DNA of 64,000 nt from G965247475 sp965247475 (lineage in GTDB: Bacteria; Chloroflexota; UBA11872), in NCBI GenBank assembly GCA_965247475.1, contig OZ252016.1, positions 1,550,001 to 1,614,000 of the forward strand, read 5' to 3'. Within the stretch, counting starts at the first letter, position 1. Each line of letters begins with the position of its first letter. The notes under the pieces are model-generated. The model saw nothing but the letters and a program-made list of their open reading frames with translations. It ran no database searches and had not been told where the DNA came from. The position numbers and the translations under genes were made by a program. Positions 33,707-44,171 of the stretch are shown one piece after another.

Positions 33707-36700
33707 TCATAACTCCACGACGGTATCAATGTCCCCCGCCGCCAGGGCGTTCATGTAGGCGAGGATGAGGTCGCAGGTGCGGTAGCGGTTGAACTGGGCC
33801 TGGTCTTCGCGGCGGACGATGGGGAAGGTGTTGAGGATGTAGCCGGCGTCGTTGCGGTCGAGGCCATAGAGGTGGAATAGAGCGCGTCGAGGCGGGCGCG
33901 GAGGTGGCGGCGGTCTTCCTCGTCCCAGATGAAGGGCGAGCCGCCGTAGCCGAGGTCGCGGGCGAAGGGCTCCATGTCGTGGGCGGTGTAGGTGAGCCGC
34001 AGCACGTGATCCCGTACCAGGTCGGCGGCGGTGATGTCGCCGAAGCGGCGGTCGTAGGCGTCCGGCGTCAGGACAGGCAACTGCTCGACCACGAACCAAT
34101 TCAAGTGCTGGCCTTGGACTTTCTGCCGGGCAATGAAGTCAAGCGCGAACGAGTTTAGGCAGGGAGTCCAGAGCCAGGCGTTTTCCTGATAGCTCCGAAC
34201 GTCGTCAGTGTCCGGCATGAGCAGCGGCAACGTATTGCCAACGCCTGAACGCGGCACAAGCGACGCGATCATGGTTCGCACGTTGGTTGGCGCGGTCACG
34301 TCCTTGAAGGCCACGGCCCAGCCGAAGCCTTCGGGCCATTCGACGGTGTCCGCGTCAACCCAAAACTGCGGAGCGGGCAGCCAGTTTGGGTCGGCGTGCT
34401 CCTCGAGCGTGGCTTCGCGCGGCTGGGCGGGCCGGTTCAGATTCTGCGGGTTGACCACGACGCTAGCGGCGCGGTGATCGAACGCCTGCACCATCTTGCC
34501 TTCATACAGAGGGACGTAGGTCTGGTCGCCCCGCCTCCAGCGATTGCCCTGGACCGGGTAGCAGCCCTCGTCCTCGAGCTGGGCGGCGGTGCGGAAGAGG
34601 TGCGAGTCGTTGGTCATGTCGAACATGCGCACGTACTTGACCGGCCAGGCGCGGCGTTCCTCACCGCCTGAGCGGTCTACCAGGACCGGGTGCCGCTCGT
34701 AGATGCCGCGGGTGATCTCGGCGTCGCGGCGGGTGCGGAAGACCGGCGCGGTGCCGGTGTTGGGGTTCACGCGGGCGAAGTCGTCCGGCGCCAGCGGGAA
34801 GCAGCGGTCGGGATCGTCGATGGTCGCCGCGTCGTGCAGGAAGAAGGCGCAGTCGGTCCGATCGAACCGCCGCTTCTCGCCGCCGAACACGAGGGCGCAG
34901 AACTTGAAGGACGCGTGGATGTCCTTGAAGAAGATCTTCTTGTTCTCGAAGTCGAACAGGCCGGCAACCCGCCCGCCGGTGGAGACGGTCTTGAAGAAGC
35001 GGGCGGCGGTCTTGTCGGCGTAGATGCCGGATGGCGTGAGCAGGCCGACGAAGCCGTCGGGCTTGATCAGGCCCATGGCGCGCTCGACGAACAGCGAATA
35101 CAGGTTGATGTCGCCGCCGCCCAGCAGGGGGTATTGACCGGACGCGCGAATCAGCCGGCCGAGGGTGTCCGCCCGTTCCTTGGCGGCGTCGTAGTCGGTG
35201 ACGAGGGTGTTGGGTCGGGTTCCGGCGGCGGGTGGGGGAAAGAAACCCTCACCCCGACCCTCTCCCACTGGAGAGGGAGTTGGACTCTCGGCTTGGGCCT
35301 CCAGATTGGAGGGGGACTGGATTCCGGCGTCCGCCGGAATGACGGAGGGGGCGGGAGCAGGAGCATCTGCTTGGTCGCGGAGCTGCTTGATAGCGGCCTT
35401 GCGCGCGGCCGCGGTTGGCGCGCGGGCGATCGCGGGGTCGCGGATCGCGAACCACTCGACCTCCTGCAGCTTGATGCGGTCCCAGGGCGGGTTGCCGATC
35501 ACGGCGTCGAAGCCGCCCTCCGGGGCGTGATTCTGCCACTGATGCCAGACGCCCGGGAACGCGGCCTCCCAATGCACGAAGCCCTCACGGTCGGCGACGA
35601 ATCGCGCCTGGTCCCAATAGCCCACGAATCGCGACCAGTCGCTGTCCTCTCTGATCGTCGTATCCGCCGGGACGCCAGCGGGACCATGGGCCAGCAGCTG
35701 GAAGGCGATGCTCGGCTGGCGGCCCAGCGTCTGGGCCAGCAGCCCGTCCACATCGGCCAGGGCGCGTTTCTTCAGGCCGGCCGTCTGCCAGCGCACGCCG
35801 CACAGGAAGTCGAGCACGCCGCGCAGATCCGCCGTCGTCCGCTCGACGCTCTGAAACAACCCAGCCGACTCCTCCACCTCGGCCACGTCGGCGTCGGACA
35901 GGTCCTCGATGCGCCGCATGCCGGCGGTGGCGGCCTCCGCCCCGGCGATGGCGCTGCTGGCGCTGAGTCCGCCGAGCCGGTCGAAGTCCTCCCGCGCCTC
36001 GAGCACCCGCAGGCCCAGCAGCGAGTCGCCGCAGCGCAAGTGGTGGTCCAGGAACGACAGCGGCGCGCCCACGGTGAAGCTGTGCAGCCACAGCGACACC
36101 TTGGCCAGCTCGACGGCCATGGGGTTCTTGTCCACCCCGTAGATGCAGCGCTTGAGCACCATGCGCCGGATGATGGTCTGGTCGGTGAGCTGGGCCTCGT
36201 CCAGGGTCCAGCCGGCTTCCTGGGCTCTGCGCAGGATCTCGCCGCGAATCGCCGCCACGCGCGCCACCAGCGGCGACTCGTAGGCGCCGTCGAGCCACTC
36301 CGGGACGACGGGTGCGTACTCGACCAGGTCGGCGATGTAGTCGGACAGGAAGTCGACGGCGGTGACGAGGAAGTGGCCGCTGCCCATGGCCGGGTCGAGC
36401 ACCTTGAGATCGAGCACGGCCTCGGCCGGGTCCAGCCCGCGCAGCTCGGCCTTGCGGTCGGCCCTGGGGCGGCGGTCGCTCTTGAGCTCGTCCGCCTTGT
36501 CCTCGAATGCCTTCAGGCGCTCCTCCGCCAGCGGTTTCAGCGTCCGGTCGACGATCAGGTCGACGAGCTCCTGCGGGGTGTAGAAGCTGCCGCTGTCCTT
36601 GCGCGCGTAGGGATTGGGGCGAATGACGATCGCGCCGTGGTCGCCGCGGACCGGCGCCCGTTCCAGCAGACGCTCGTAGATGGAGCCGAGCTGCTGGACG

Positions 36701-37899
36701 GACATGTCGCGGTAGTTGACGAAGCGCCGTCCGCCGCTCGTCTCGCTGTGGCTCAGGTCGTGAACGATCGGCGCCATGGCGGCGTCGGGCAGACGGGCCG
36801 ATTCCAGCAGCGGCGCGGCGTCCGGCGCGAACAGACCGCCGTTGTAAGGCGGCAGGCCGATCGAGGCGTCGCCTTTGTCGATGAGCTTGCAGAGCGTCAT
36901 CAAGTGGTCGTAGTAGCTCGCGGCGTGGGTCGAGAAGGCGTCGCCGTCGGCCATCCGGCGCGCGATGTCGTCGCGCACACGCTTGCGCAGGCCGTAGTCG
37001 TCGTAGCGGGAGTCGTTGACCGGCAGCAAGCCGCGATCCTCCGCATAGAGCACGAAGAGCAGTCGATAGAGCAGCACCAGCGCCGCCTGCCGGACCTGCG
37101 CGAGGTCCGCGCCGCCGAAGTCCGCGAGCGCCTCGACCAGGCTCGGGAAGGCGCGCTCGAACACCACGGTCGATAGGTCTTGCGCGACCTGCTGCTCATA
37201 GCGCCGCCCTTCGGCCAGCGCCGCCTCCAGGAAGGTGGTGGCGGCACCCTCTTGCAGCGTGAACGCGTCGCGGTGGAGCAGCAGGTAGAAGGTGCGGAGG
37301 GCGTCTTCGGCGCCCGGCTCGAGCATTTCCGCCAGGTCGGCTTCGAAATAGGCGCTCGCGCGGGGGCGCGTGCGGTGGTCGTAGAGGCGCCAGACGCCGC
37401 CGTCGGTCAGGATTCCCCAGCGAATCCGTCCGTCCGAGACGCTGTCCGCGGTGGTGAGGTAGCGCAGAATCTGGCCGTGGGGCGTGGAGGTCCGGACCCG
37501 GCCGACGCCGTCCCGGGCGTCGAAGCGGAGGCCGAGCCGCTTGCTCTCGCCAACCACGGCGGCGTCGCGGAATCGGTCGTTGCCGCGTCTTCTGGCGGTG
37601 GCGCGCGCCTTGGAATCGGCGTCGGCGAACAGCAGCAGATCGGGAATGTCCTCGTTGCGAGCCGTGCCCTGCTGCGGCAGGTAGTCGACCCATCCCAGCA
37701 GCTCCAGGACGGGATGGATCAGCTCCTGCTCGGTGGCGGCTTCCGCGGGGTCTTGGAAGCCGCTGAGGGTCTGATAGCGAGCGCGCACGCCGTCCTCGAA
37801 CGCGGCGAACGCTTCCGGCCGCGCGGCCACGGCGTCCCACTCGGCCGTGGCCTTGATGCCGTCGGTCAGGAAGTACTGGGTGAAGAGCTGGCCGGTCAC
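33707..37899 (-). CDS. Type IIG-like restriction-modification enzyme (N6-adenine methyltransferase) with a C-terminal frameshift
   Basis: About 1397 residues. N-terminal PD-(D/E)xK-type nuclease elements: IPDLLLFAD and VVGESKRLGLRF (about residue 118). Methyltransferase motif I is DPAMGSGHFLV (about 505) and motif IV is GNPPWDRIKL (about 805). The C-terminal part should hold target recognition. Eco57I-like and related enzymes of this size modify and cut with one chain. Near 33874 the frame is lost; adding one T to a TT run restores YGLDRNDAGYILNTFPIVRR and a stop at 33707. In-frame dispersed repeats lie at 35244-35345. No separate R, S or BREX/DISARM genes adjoin. Confidence 0.85.
35244..35345. 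repeat. Two dispersed repeats inserted in frame in the methyltransferase gene
   Basis: 35244-35285 is a CCCTCTCCCACTGGAGAGGG-type repeat (relative near 2925-2950), and 35317-35345 is a family C inverted repeat. On the coding strand they give SVIPADAGIQ and PTPSPVGEGRGEGF, a Pro/Gly-rich linker about 50 residues after the NPPW motif. The frame stays open. Confidence 0.8.
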
Positions 37900-38492
37900 A
37901 TTGGCTCCTCAACGATCCATGCGGACATTGGCCTTATCCAGGGCTTCACGGACCGCCCGCGGCGTTCTTGCCAGTCTAGGTTCTTGGTCTGGCGGGAGGG
38001 GTAGGGGCCGACCACCCGTGACCCTTCGACAGGCTCAGGGTGCACGGTTCGACAGGGCCTGCCAGAGGGTGGCCGGTGCAGTGTGGGGCACCTACTGGGT
38101 GGATGCAGGGGTCATTCTGCGACGCCCTGGATTCCGGCCCCGTATCGAGTACGGGGCAGGCTGTTTGCCGGAATGACGCCGTGGGACGGGCCCTTCGACG
38201 GGCTCAGGACGGGCCTTCGCCGGTTCGGGGGCCGTGAGATTCCTCGGCTGCGCCTCGAATGACATGAGGCTGGGAGCGGCGTCGGCCGCCAGGCCGCTGG
38301 ACCCCGGCCCCGTATCGAGTACGGGGCAAGCTGTCCGCCGAGGTGACGGGACAGCGCCTGCGGGCCGGGGCCGGATTCGGGCCGGCGCCGGCGGGGCGAC
38401 CCGGATGCGAGCGCTGGGCCTTAGTGCCTCGGGCGATTCCCTGGTATCGTACGCGCTTGTCAGGCTTGTGACGCGACGGGAGGAGCGAGCAG
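37900..38492. repeat. Intergenic array of dispersed repeats
   Basis: About 590 bases between divergent genes, filled with repeat pieces: CTTCGACAGGCTCAGG types near 38030 and 38190, a compound family C/D repeat at 38111-38178, a CCATGGGATTCCTCGC-like family F copy at 38213-38266, and a second CCCCGTATCGAGTACGGGG (family D) at 38305-38330. The methyltransferase promoter and the promoter of the 38493 gene must lie here too. No gene was recognised. Confidence 0.7.
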
Positions 38493-38933
38493 ATGGCAAA
38501 GATGATTCCGCTCATCGGATCAAGTGAAGCCGGGCCGCTGGGGGCGATTCACCTGCCGAGACTCTGGCTGAAAGTGACATTGTCGGCCAACGACGCGCTG
38601 AACGACGAATACGATGAGTGCGGCGCGGGGTTCGATCAGATGGTGCTGGACGGTCTGAGTCTTGATCGCGACGGGGCGTTGGACTATCTCAAGACGAACC
38701 AGCCGACTTATCCGCAGTTCGAGCAATGGGTAGTCGATCAAAACGGCGGGAGCATCGACCAGTCAGTGATCGATGCTTCGAACGCGGCGATCAGCGGCTA
38801 CCACCACGCGGACGACACGGTGGCGGCTATCTCGGACGCGGCCGCAACAAACGCGGACCGTTCGATAAAGGACGCCGTGACGCTGAACGCGCTCGAAGAC
38901 TGGAACGACCTGCACGCTTCATTGGCCGGGTAG
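38493..38933 (+). CDS. DUF5069-like protein
   Basis: A 146-residue soluble protein with LPRLWLKVTLSANDALNDEY, GFDQMVLDGLSLDRDGALDY and PTYPQFEQWV. The pattern LPR ... D ... FDxxxLxxL ... PxxxxFExWV is the one I associate with DUF5069 proteins, whose function is unknown. GGGAGGAG lies upstream of the ATG. It is followed by, and co-directional with, the HIBADH-like gene but separated by 81 bases. Confidence 0.65.
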   Translation: MAKMIPLIGSSEAGPLGAIHLPRLWLKVTLSANDALNDEYDECGAGFDQMVLDGLSLDRDGALDYLKTNQPTYPQFEQWVVDQNGGSIDQSVIDASNAAISGYHHADDTVAAISDAAATNADRSIKDAVTLNALEDWNDLHASLAG

Positions 38934-39014
38934 CGCTTGGCAGATCCGGAAGACGGGGTGCGGGCGGCCCGCTGAGGCTCGTCCGTACCTCGAGCTTCCT
39001 CGGGGGGACGATCG

Positions 39015-39905
39015 ATGGCGGTCATGGCACAACGGATCGGTTTTGTCGGCGTGGGGCGCATGGGCGCGAACATGGCCCGCCACCTGCACGACGAGGGCTA
39101 TACGGTATCCGCCGTATACGACGTCCAGCGTGAATCAGCCGACTCGCTCGCCGACGAGTTGGAATGCGAGTCCGCGGAAAGCCTAGCCGCGACTACAGCC
39201 GCATCCGACATCATCATTACGGTCGTCACCGACGACGCCTCTATGCACGAGGTCTTCAGCGAGAGCGGTGACAGTCTCTTGACCGGGGCCGAGGGCAAAG
39301 TATTTATCAATTGCGCCACAATTACGCCGCAAGTCCACGTGGACGTCGAGGCGCTGGCGGAGGGCGTCGGCGCCAGTAGCCTGGAAGCGTGCATGGCCAG
39401 CAGCATCACGCAAGCCAGGGATGGAACTCTGTATTTGATGTGCGCGGGACGGGAGGATGTCTTCCAGCGAGTCGAGCCGCTGCTGGAGAGCCTCAGCGCC
39501 TCGCGCCTCTACATCGGCCCCGCCGGAACGGCCGCGCAGGTAAAGGCGCTGGTCAATATGGTGATGAACATCAATACGGCCGGACTTGCCGAGGGCCTGG
39601 GCCTGGGGGCCGCGCTGGGCCTCGATTTGGAAATGCTCCAGAGGGTTTTCTCACAGACGGGGGCCAATTCCCGGGTGCTCGAGACCGACGGCGAGGACAT
39701 GGTCATCCGGGACCACGAAACCTACTTCTCGTCGTCGCACGCCGCGAAGGACTCGGGCATTGCGCTTGGGCTCGCGCAAGACGCCGGCCTCAATTTGCCG
39801 CTGGCGCGAGCGACGAAGGCGCAGTACGACGAGATGGTCTCAATCGGGAAGGGCGAGCTGGACAAGTCGGGCGTCGCGGAGCTGACGTTTCCGGGACGCA
39901 ACTGA
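39015..39905 (+). CDS. NAD(P)-dependent beta-hydroxyacid dehydrogenase (HIBADH family)
   Basis: A 296-residue 3-hydroxyisobutyrate dehydrogenase-like enzyme. RIGFVGVGRMGANMARHLHD is the family's N-terminal signature (GxGxMG), INCATITPQ is the substrate loop, and QVKALVNMVMNINTAGLAEG carries the catalytic lysine. Family members oxidise 3-hydroxyisobutyrate, tartronate semialdehyde or L-threonate derivatives. Alternative ATGs lie at 39015 and 39024. The neighbouring epimerase (40841) suggests a sugar-acid pathway. Confidence 0.9.
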   Translation: MAVMAQRIGFVGVGRMGANMARHLHDEGYTVSAVYDVQRESADSLADELECESAESLAATTAASDIIITVVTDDASMHEVFSESGDSLLTGAEGKVFINCATITPQVHVDVEALAEGVGASSLEACMASSITQARDGTLYLMCAGREDVFQRVEPLLESLSASRLYIGPAGTAAQVKALVNMVMNINTAGLAEGLGLGAALGLDLEMLQRVFSQTGANSRVLETDGEDMVIRDHETYFSSSHAAKDSGIALGLAQDAGLNLPLARATKAQYDEMVSIGKGELDKSGVAELTFPGRN

Positions 39906-39974
39906 TCTCGCCGGCGCGCCGCCAAAGCCGGCGCGGGCGGATGCCGCTCTACGACTAGGCGGGAACGCCGGTTC

Positions 39975-39996
39975 GGCCCCGTATCGAGTATGGGGC
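39975..39996. repeat. Dispersed repeat, family D
   Basis: CCCCGTATCGAGTATGGGG, a stem of seven with one mismatch and loop TCGAG; it is joined to a family C-like piece up to about 40030. Other copies lie at 38136 and 38305. Confidence 0.75.
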
Positions 39997-40049
39997 CGGG
40001 CCTGGATTCCGGCCTGCGCCGGAACGACGAGAATGGGCGGCCGGGGCGC

Positions 40050-40841
40050 CTATTCCTCAGCGCCGTGGGCGAGCGCCCATTCACGCGCCTGGCGGAGCCC
40101 GCGCATGATCTCGTCGTCGGTGACCGGGCGCTCAACGACGTCGTAGGTGGCCTCGCCGAACAGGCCGAGTTCGAACGTGACGACGCGCCCGAACTCACGC
40201 GCAACCACGATCGGGCCGGAGAATCCGTGCGCTTGGAGCTGGGCCATAAAGGCCTCGAGCCGCGCGACGCCGGCGCCGAGATCCACGGGGCGATGCTCGC
40301 CGGCGGCCGCCACATCCTTGAGCTGCACCGCCTTTATGCGGTTGGGGACCGCATCGAAGATCTCCAGGGGGTCCTGGCCGCCGGCCGCGAACCAGCCCAG
40401 ATCGGGTCCGGCGCCAATCCGCGGACCGACGGAGCCATTGAGCGATCGGAAGTCCGCGGGGCGCCCGAACGGATACGGCCACTGATTGGCCATCGCCAGA
40501 TCGATCTCGAACTTCTCGCAGAGCGGCTCCAGCTGCTTGGCCTTGCTGAGGTTTGCGCAGGGGACCACGACGCATCCGGCCTTCACGCGCTTGGCGACCT
40601 CGAACATTCGGGGCATGCGCGTCCAGTGCTCCTGCGCGTTGTCGGGCGAGTACGAAACAACGCGCAACCCGTTGCGCGAGAGATCGTGGGCGATGTTGTC
40701 GATCAGCGCATTGGTCATCGAGTTGTAGTCGCAATGCGCGGACGTGAGCTGGACGTTCTTGAACCCGGCGGCGGCGATCTTCGCGAACGCGACCTCCGCC
40801 TCGTGGTGACGGAACTCGCTGCTCACACAGGCGAGCCTCAC
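40050..40841 (-). CDS. Sugar phosphate isomerase/epimerase-like protein
   Basis: A 263-residue TIM-barrel protein of the AP-endonuclease-2 fold. MRLACVSSEFRHHEAEVAFAKIAAAGFKNVQL is its start, split here as strand one and helix one. IGAGPDLGWFAAGGQDPLEIF matches the Asp-containing strand six region, and KAVQLKDVAAAGEHRPVDLG is the His/Lys strand of IolE-like enzymes. It converges on the HIBADH-like gene. The substrate is unknown. Confidence 0.8.
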   Translation of the reverse strand: MRLACVSSEFRHHEAEVAFAKIAAAGFKNVQLTSAHCDYNSMTNALIDNIAHDLSRNGLRVVSYSPDNAQEHWTRMPRMFEVAKRVKAGCVVVPCANLSKAKQLEPLCEKFEIDLAMANQWPYPFGRPADFRSLNGSVGPRIGAGPDLGWFAAGGQDPLEIFDAVPNRIKAVQLKDVAAAGEHRPVDLGAGVARLEAFMAQLQAHGFSGPIVVAREFGRVVTFELGLFGEATYDVVERPVTDDEIMRGLRQAREWALAHGAEE

Positions 40842-41136
40842 GCAGACACCTCGATCGGACCGTCATCGAGCACCATCACGGCCCGCGCGCTCTCGACTGG
40901 CTGCGAATCATGGCCGGCGCGACCTCGAACTCATCCCCACCGAGTTTACCGATTGCGCGCCGGGCGGGTGTCCGCGCACGGGGGCGCCATGCGATTCCGT
41001 CGATGGAGTCACCGCTCCTATGTCAAGGCGCGGCCCTTGCCGGTCCGGCGGCCATGGGATTCCTCGCTGCGCTCGGAATGACATGTAGGGGTCGGCCGCG
41101 GCGGCGATTCGTAGACGCGGGTGGTGGGAACCGGAC
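40842..41136. repeat. Intergenic region with a family F repeat
   Basis: It contains a CCATGGGATTCCTCGC...GGAATGACA repeat (41034-41085), preceded by a variant at about 40988-41030 that includes CGCTCCTATGTCAAGGCG, also present at the edge of the IS110 remnant (49819). No gene was recognised. Confidence 0.65.
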
Positions 41137-41880
41137 TTAGAACCACCAGGTGACCGTCGCAGTCGCGATCGCGGCGGTGAGGGCGATGCCGAACAACAGA
41201 CGGTCGATCCGCCGGAGCCGGTCCACGAGCCACACCCGCCCGCTCAGCATCCAGAGAACGCACACCACGACGCCGGCCAATGCGATCGCGACTGCCACCG
41301 TGTGCGGACGCGTGCGTAACGAGGCGCCGGCCACGGACCCGAACGTCGACGATTGCAGGAGCTGCAGCGAGAGCTCGACGTCGTGATAGCTATCGGCGTC
41401 ACCGATTCGGAGCGGCCCCGCCGCCAACCCCTGCCGGCGCACCGTGGCAAGGAAGAGCGGCGACCGCGCGTCCGGCGCCGGCCGGAAGCTCAGTTCAAGC
41501 ATCCGGTCCGCGGAGTCCGCGATTGGATCGAACTGAATTGGTATTCCCTGGTACCTGCCTCCGAGAGAAACGACGTCTACCGGACCGCTCCAAACGGCGG
41601 CCTCGGAGCTCTCGATGCGCGCTTCGACCTCGAGCGCCTCGGACGTGCCCTCGGGCGCGCCGACCAAGACCGGGAAGAACAGTCCGGCCAGTCGATCCTC
41701 GGGCACGCGAATCGCCTGCGTCGTCGGGGTCTCAGACGAGAGCGGTCCCTGCAGGGTGTCGGCAACGAAACCCGGCGTCATTGGCAGCGTGACCGGCAGG
41801 ACCCACAGGTACGCCACGAGAGCCGCGCCGACGGCGCCGAGCAGGACGCGGATGACCATCCGTCCCTTCACAGCTATCAC
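41137..41880 (-). CDS. Membrane-anchored protein of unknown function
   Basis: 247 residues with one N-terminal and two C-terminal transmembrane helices (VAVAIALAGVVVCVLWMLSG and LLFGIALTAAIATATVTWWF) around an extracytoplasmic beta-rich domain of about 160 residues. No family is recognised. The GTG at 41880 overlaps the stop of the preceding polytopic gene by four bases, so the two are coupled and probably work together. An ATG at 41859 is an alternative start. Confidence 0.65.
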   Translation of the reverse strand: MIAVKGRMVIRVLLGAVGAALVAYLWVLPVTLPMTPGFVADTLQGPLSSETPTTQAIRVPEDRLAGLFFPVLVGAPEGTSEALEVEARIESSEAAVWSGPVDVVSLGGRYQGIPIQFDPIADSADRMLELSFRPAPDARSPLFLATVRRQGLAAGPLRIGDADSYHDVELSLQLLQSSTFGSVAGASLRTRPHTVAVAIALAGVVVCVLWMLSGRVWLVDRLRRIDRLLFGIALTAAIATATVTWWF

Positions 41881-43886
41881 GTGAGGCGCTCAACGACGTA
41901 CAGCTGCCGTCCATCCCCGCCGGCCTCGGTCGAGAACATGAGCCGGAGCGTGCCCTGGGCTACCAGGGTCTCGAGAGTCGAGGCTTGCTCGCGGGTCAAG
42001 TCCGACGGGCTGACGTACACGACATCGATGCCGAGCCGCTCGATCGCCTCGACGTCGAGCGCCGAGCTGGCCGCTTTGTAGTCCGCCAGGTAGTACTCCG
42101 GCTGCGAGTAACGATCGTGTCCCATTGGCACATATTGACCGCCAAAGCCGAGCACATATTTGGAAATAGCATGCGGGAATACGCCCGAATGCAACTCCTC
42201 GAAGGATGTGGCTCCGGCGACCACTAGCACTCGTTGCCCCGGCGGCAAGCGCCAAAGCCGCTGTGTAGCCTCGAGCTCGTTCGTGATCGAAGAGTTCTCC
42301 AGCCTCGCCAGCTTGCCCGGCCACATCGCCGACCCGGCGACCGCGCTTCCGACGGCGACGAGCACTAGCACGATCGCGCCCGTGCGCAACGCGCCGACAC
42401 GGCGGGCCGGCCCGGGAACGCGCCAGACGCGCCCAACGATGTGCCCCACAAGGATCCCGCCGATTGGCACGACGGCGGCGAAGAACCGGAAGCCGTCCCA
42501 TGGGAACGTGTCCACGGTGACTACCTGAGGGAGCGTGATCCCGGCGAGGGCCGTGAGCGTGAGCACTCGCGCCATGCCGTCGCCGCGAAGCGCCAAGAAA
42601 GCTCCCACCGCGATCGCGACGCCCAGCCACCAGAACTCGCCCAGAACGGCCGGGTTCCAGAGCGCCGGGTACTTGAGGTCGGCCCCGGATGGGAAGAACG
42701 CGCTCGCAGCCGTTGCATCCAGCCATCCGATCCCGGGCAGCCGTCCGAGGTGGGAGGCGTCGACACTCAGCGCGGCAGGCGTTGGGCGGCCCGACAGGAT
42801 CAGGGTCGCCGGAAGGCTCCCGGCCAGCAGCCCGAGGGGAATCGAGGCAGCGATCGCGCCGAGGAACCGGACACGGTCGCGTCTGAACGTCCGGGAACCA
42901 AGCACCGCCGCGAGGCCCGCTCCCACGACGACCACCGCATAGAGCGCCTCGTTTGTCGACAGTGCATACGCGAGCAGCACCGCCGCGATGACCGCCTCGC
43001 GGGCGTCAAGCCTCCGGGCACGCTGGCCGAGCGGCGCCAGAATCGCCAAGGCCGCGATGGCCGGCATGTAGCCGGCGACCAGCGTCACGTTCGTCTCGAC
43101 CTGCTTGATGACGCCGAGGCCGTTGACGACGCTGGCCTCCGCGCCCGTCAATGCCGCCATGTAACGTTCGCCGCGGATAAGCGATCCGCCGACCTGCTGA
43201 GCGGCGATGGGGAGGGCGAGCCAGTTGGCGGGGCTCGCCAGGACGAACGCCGCGGCGGTCAGCCTGGCGGGCCAAGGCCCCGCGCCGGCGCGAATCGCCA
43301 GTGCGTACACAAGCCAGGTTGCGAGGGTCACCGAAAGGACCACCGCAACCGCGATCGCGGCCGCAATGTGCACGCCGCTGACGATCTGAATGGCGGCCGC
43401 GAGCATGTGAAATCCGAGGCGGTAGACGAGCTGAAAATCCGGCTCGAGCGGATGGATTGGCGGGTAGTCGCCGCGCGCCAAGACGCCGGCGATGGCCGAG
43501 TGGAAGAAGAGATTCTCTTCCGACGACCCGCCAAACGTGGAGGCGTGCCAGGCCACGTAGGCGCCAATCGCGGCGGACGCGAGCAGCAGCGCCAACGGGC
43601 CGTCAAACCGGGGCCGGAGCGTTCGGCCTAGCTCACGACCGTTCCGCGCGACATGGCGGGCGGCGCCCGCCGTCCCAATCGCGGCCAGCGCTCCGAGCGA
43701 CACGAGCACGGCGATCCGAAACGGCATGACAAGCCCGAGGATCGAGGCGGCGACGATCCACACACTGAGACCGACGGCAAACGCCAGCGGGAACGCAACG
43801 CTCCAGGCCCGTTCCGCACGAGAGCTCGCCGCCAGGAGTACCCACCCGCCGGCAACCACGGCCAGGAGGGCGACGGGAAGAACCAT
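41877..43886 (-). CDS. Polytopic membrane protein, GT-C glycosyltransferase-like
   Basis: 669 residues with about 12-14 helices. After the second helix group an extracytoplasmic loop contains SSEENLFFHSAIAGVLARGD, and a soluble C-terminal part of about 120 residues follows the last helix (VLVVAGATSFEELHSGVFPH ...). The layout recalls GT-C membrane glycosyltransferases or DUF2298/DUF6541-like proteins; no definite catalytic DD or EE motif could be fixed. It is probably involved in a surface glycan. It is coupled to the 41137 gene. Confidence 0.7.
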   Translation of the reverse strand: MVLPVALLAVVAGGWVLLAASSRAERAWSVAFPLAFAVGLSVWIVAASILGLVMPFRIAVLVSLGALAAIGTAGAARHVARNGRELGRTLRPRFDGPLALLLASAAIGAYVAWHASTFGGSSEENLFFHSAIAGVLARGDYPPIHPLEPDFQLVYRLGFHMLAAAIQIVSGVHIAAAIAVAVVLSVTLATWLVYALAIRAGAGPWPARLTAAAFVLASPANWLALPIAAQQVGGSLIRGERYMAALTGAEASVVNGLGVIKQVETNVTLVAGYMPAIAALAILAPLGQRARRLDAREAVIAAVLLAYALSTNEALYAVVVVGAGLAAVLGSRTFRRDRVRFLGAIAASIPLGLLAGSLPATLILSGRPTPAALSVDASHLGRLPGIGWLDATAASAFFPSGADLKYPALWNPAVLGEFWWLGVAIAVGAFLALRGDGMARVLTLTALAGITLPQVVTVDTFPWDGFRFFAAVVPIGGILVGHIVGRVWRVPGPARRVGALRTGAIVLVLVAVGSAVAGSAMWPGKLARLENSSITNELEATQRLWRLPPGQRVLVVAGATSFEELHSGVFPHAISKYVLGFGGQYVPMGHDRYSQPEYYLADYKAASSALDVEAIERLGIDVVYVSPSDLTREQASTLETLVAQGTLRLMFSTEAGGDGRQLYVVERLT

Positions 43887-44171
43887 GAACGGCTAGCGGG
43901 CCGCTAGGTGCGTGTCCGCTTGTGCTTCCGACATAGCGGTCCTCAACGTGAATCGGCCCTCGCGCACGTCGCGCCGATCCCAGCGAGTTGGCTGGCGCGA
44001 CTGTAGTTGCCTACCAGTCTCAGGCGCTGCTCGACAGTATGAAGAGTTCCGTTGCGATGGGGTGGGCGGCGGAAACGCTGGGGGGCTTGGCCGCACCATT
44101 GCCGCGTCCCTTCGACGGGCTCCGGGTGCACGGGTCGACGGCCCTGCCTCGGACGCAGAGGTCCGAACGGT

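Noticed and set aside
34690..37176. An 828-codon open frame opposite the restriction-methyltransferase
   Set aside because: Antisense shadow: the minus-strand frame has clear MTase motifs, while this one has only low-complexity Gly/Val/Asp sequence.
33707..37899. BREX (PglX) or DISARM methyltransferase
   Set aside because: None of the partner genes (pglZ, brxC, drmA-C) adjoin, and nuclease-like residues are present in the same chain, fitting a stand-alone type IIG enzyme better.
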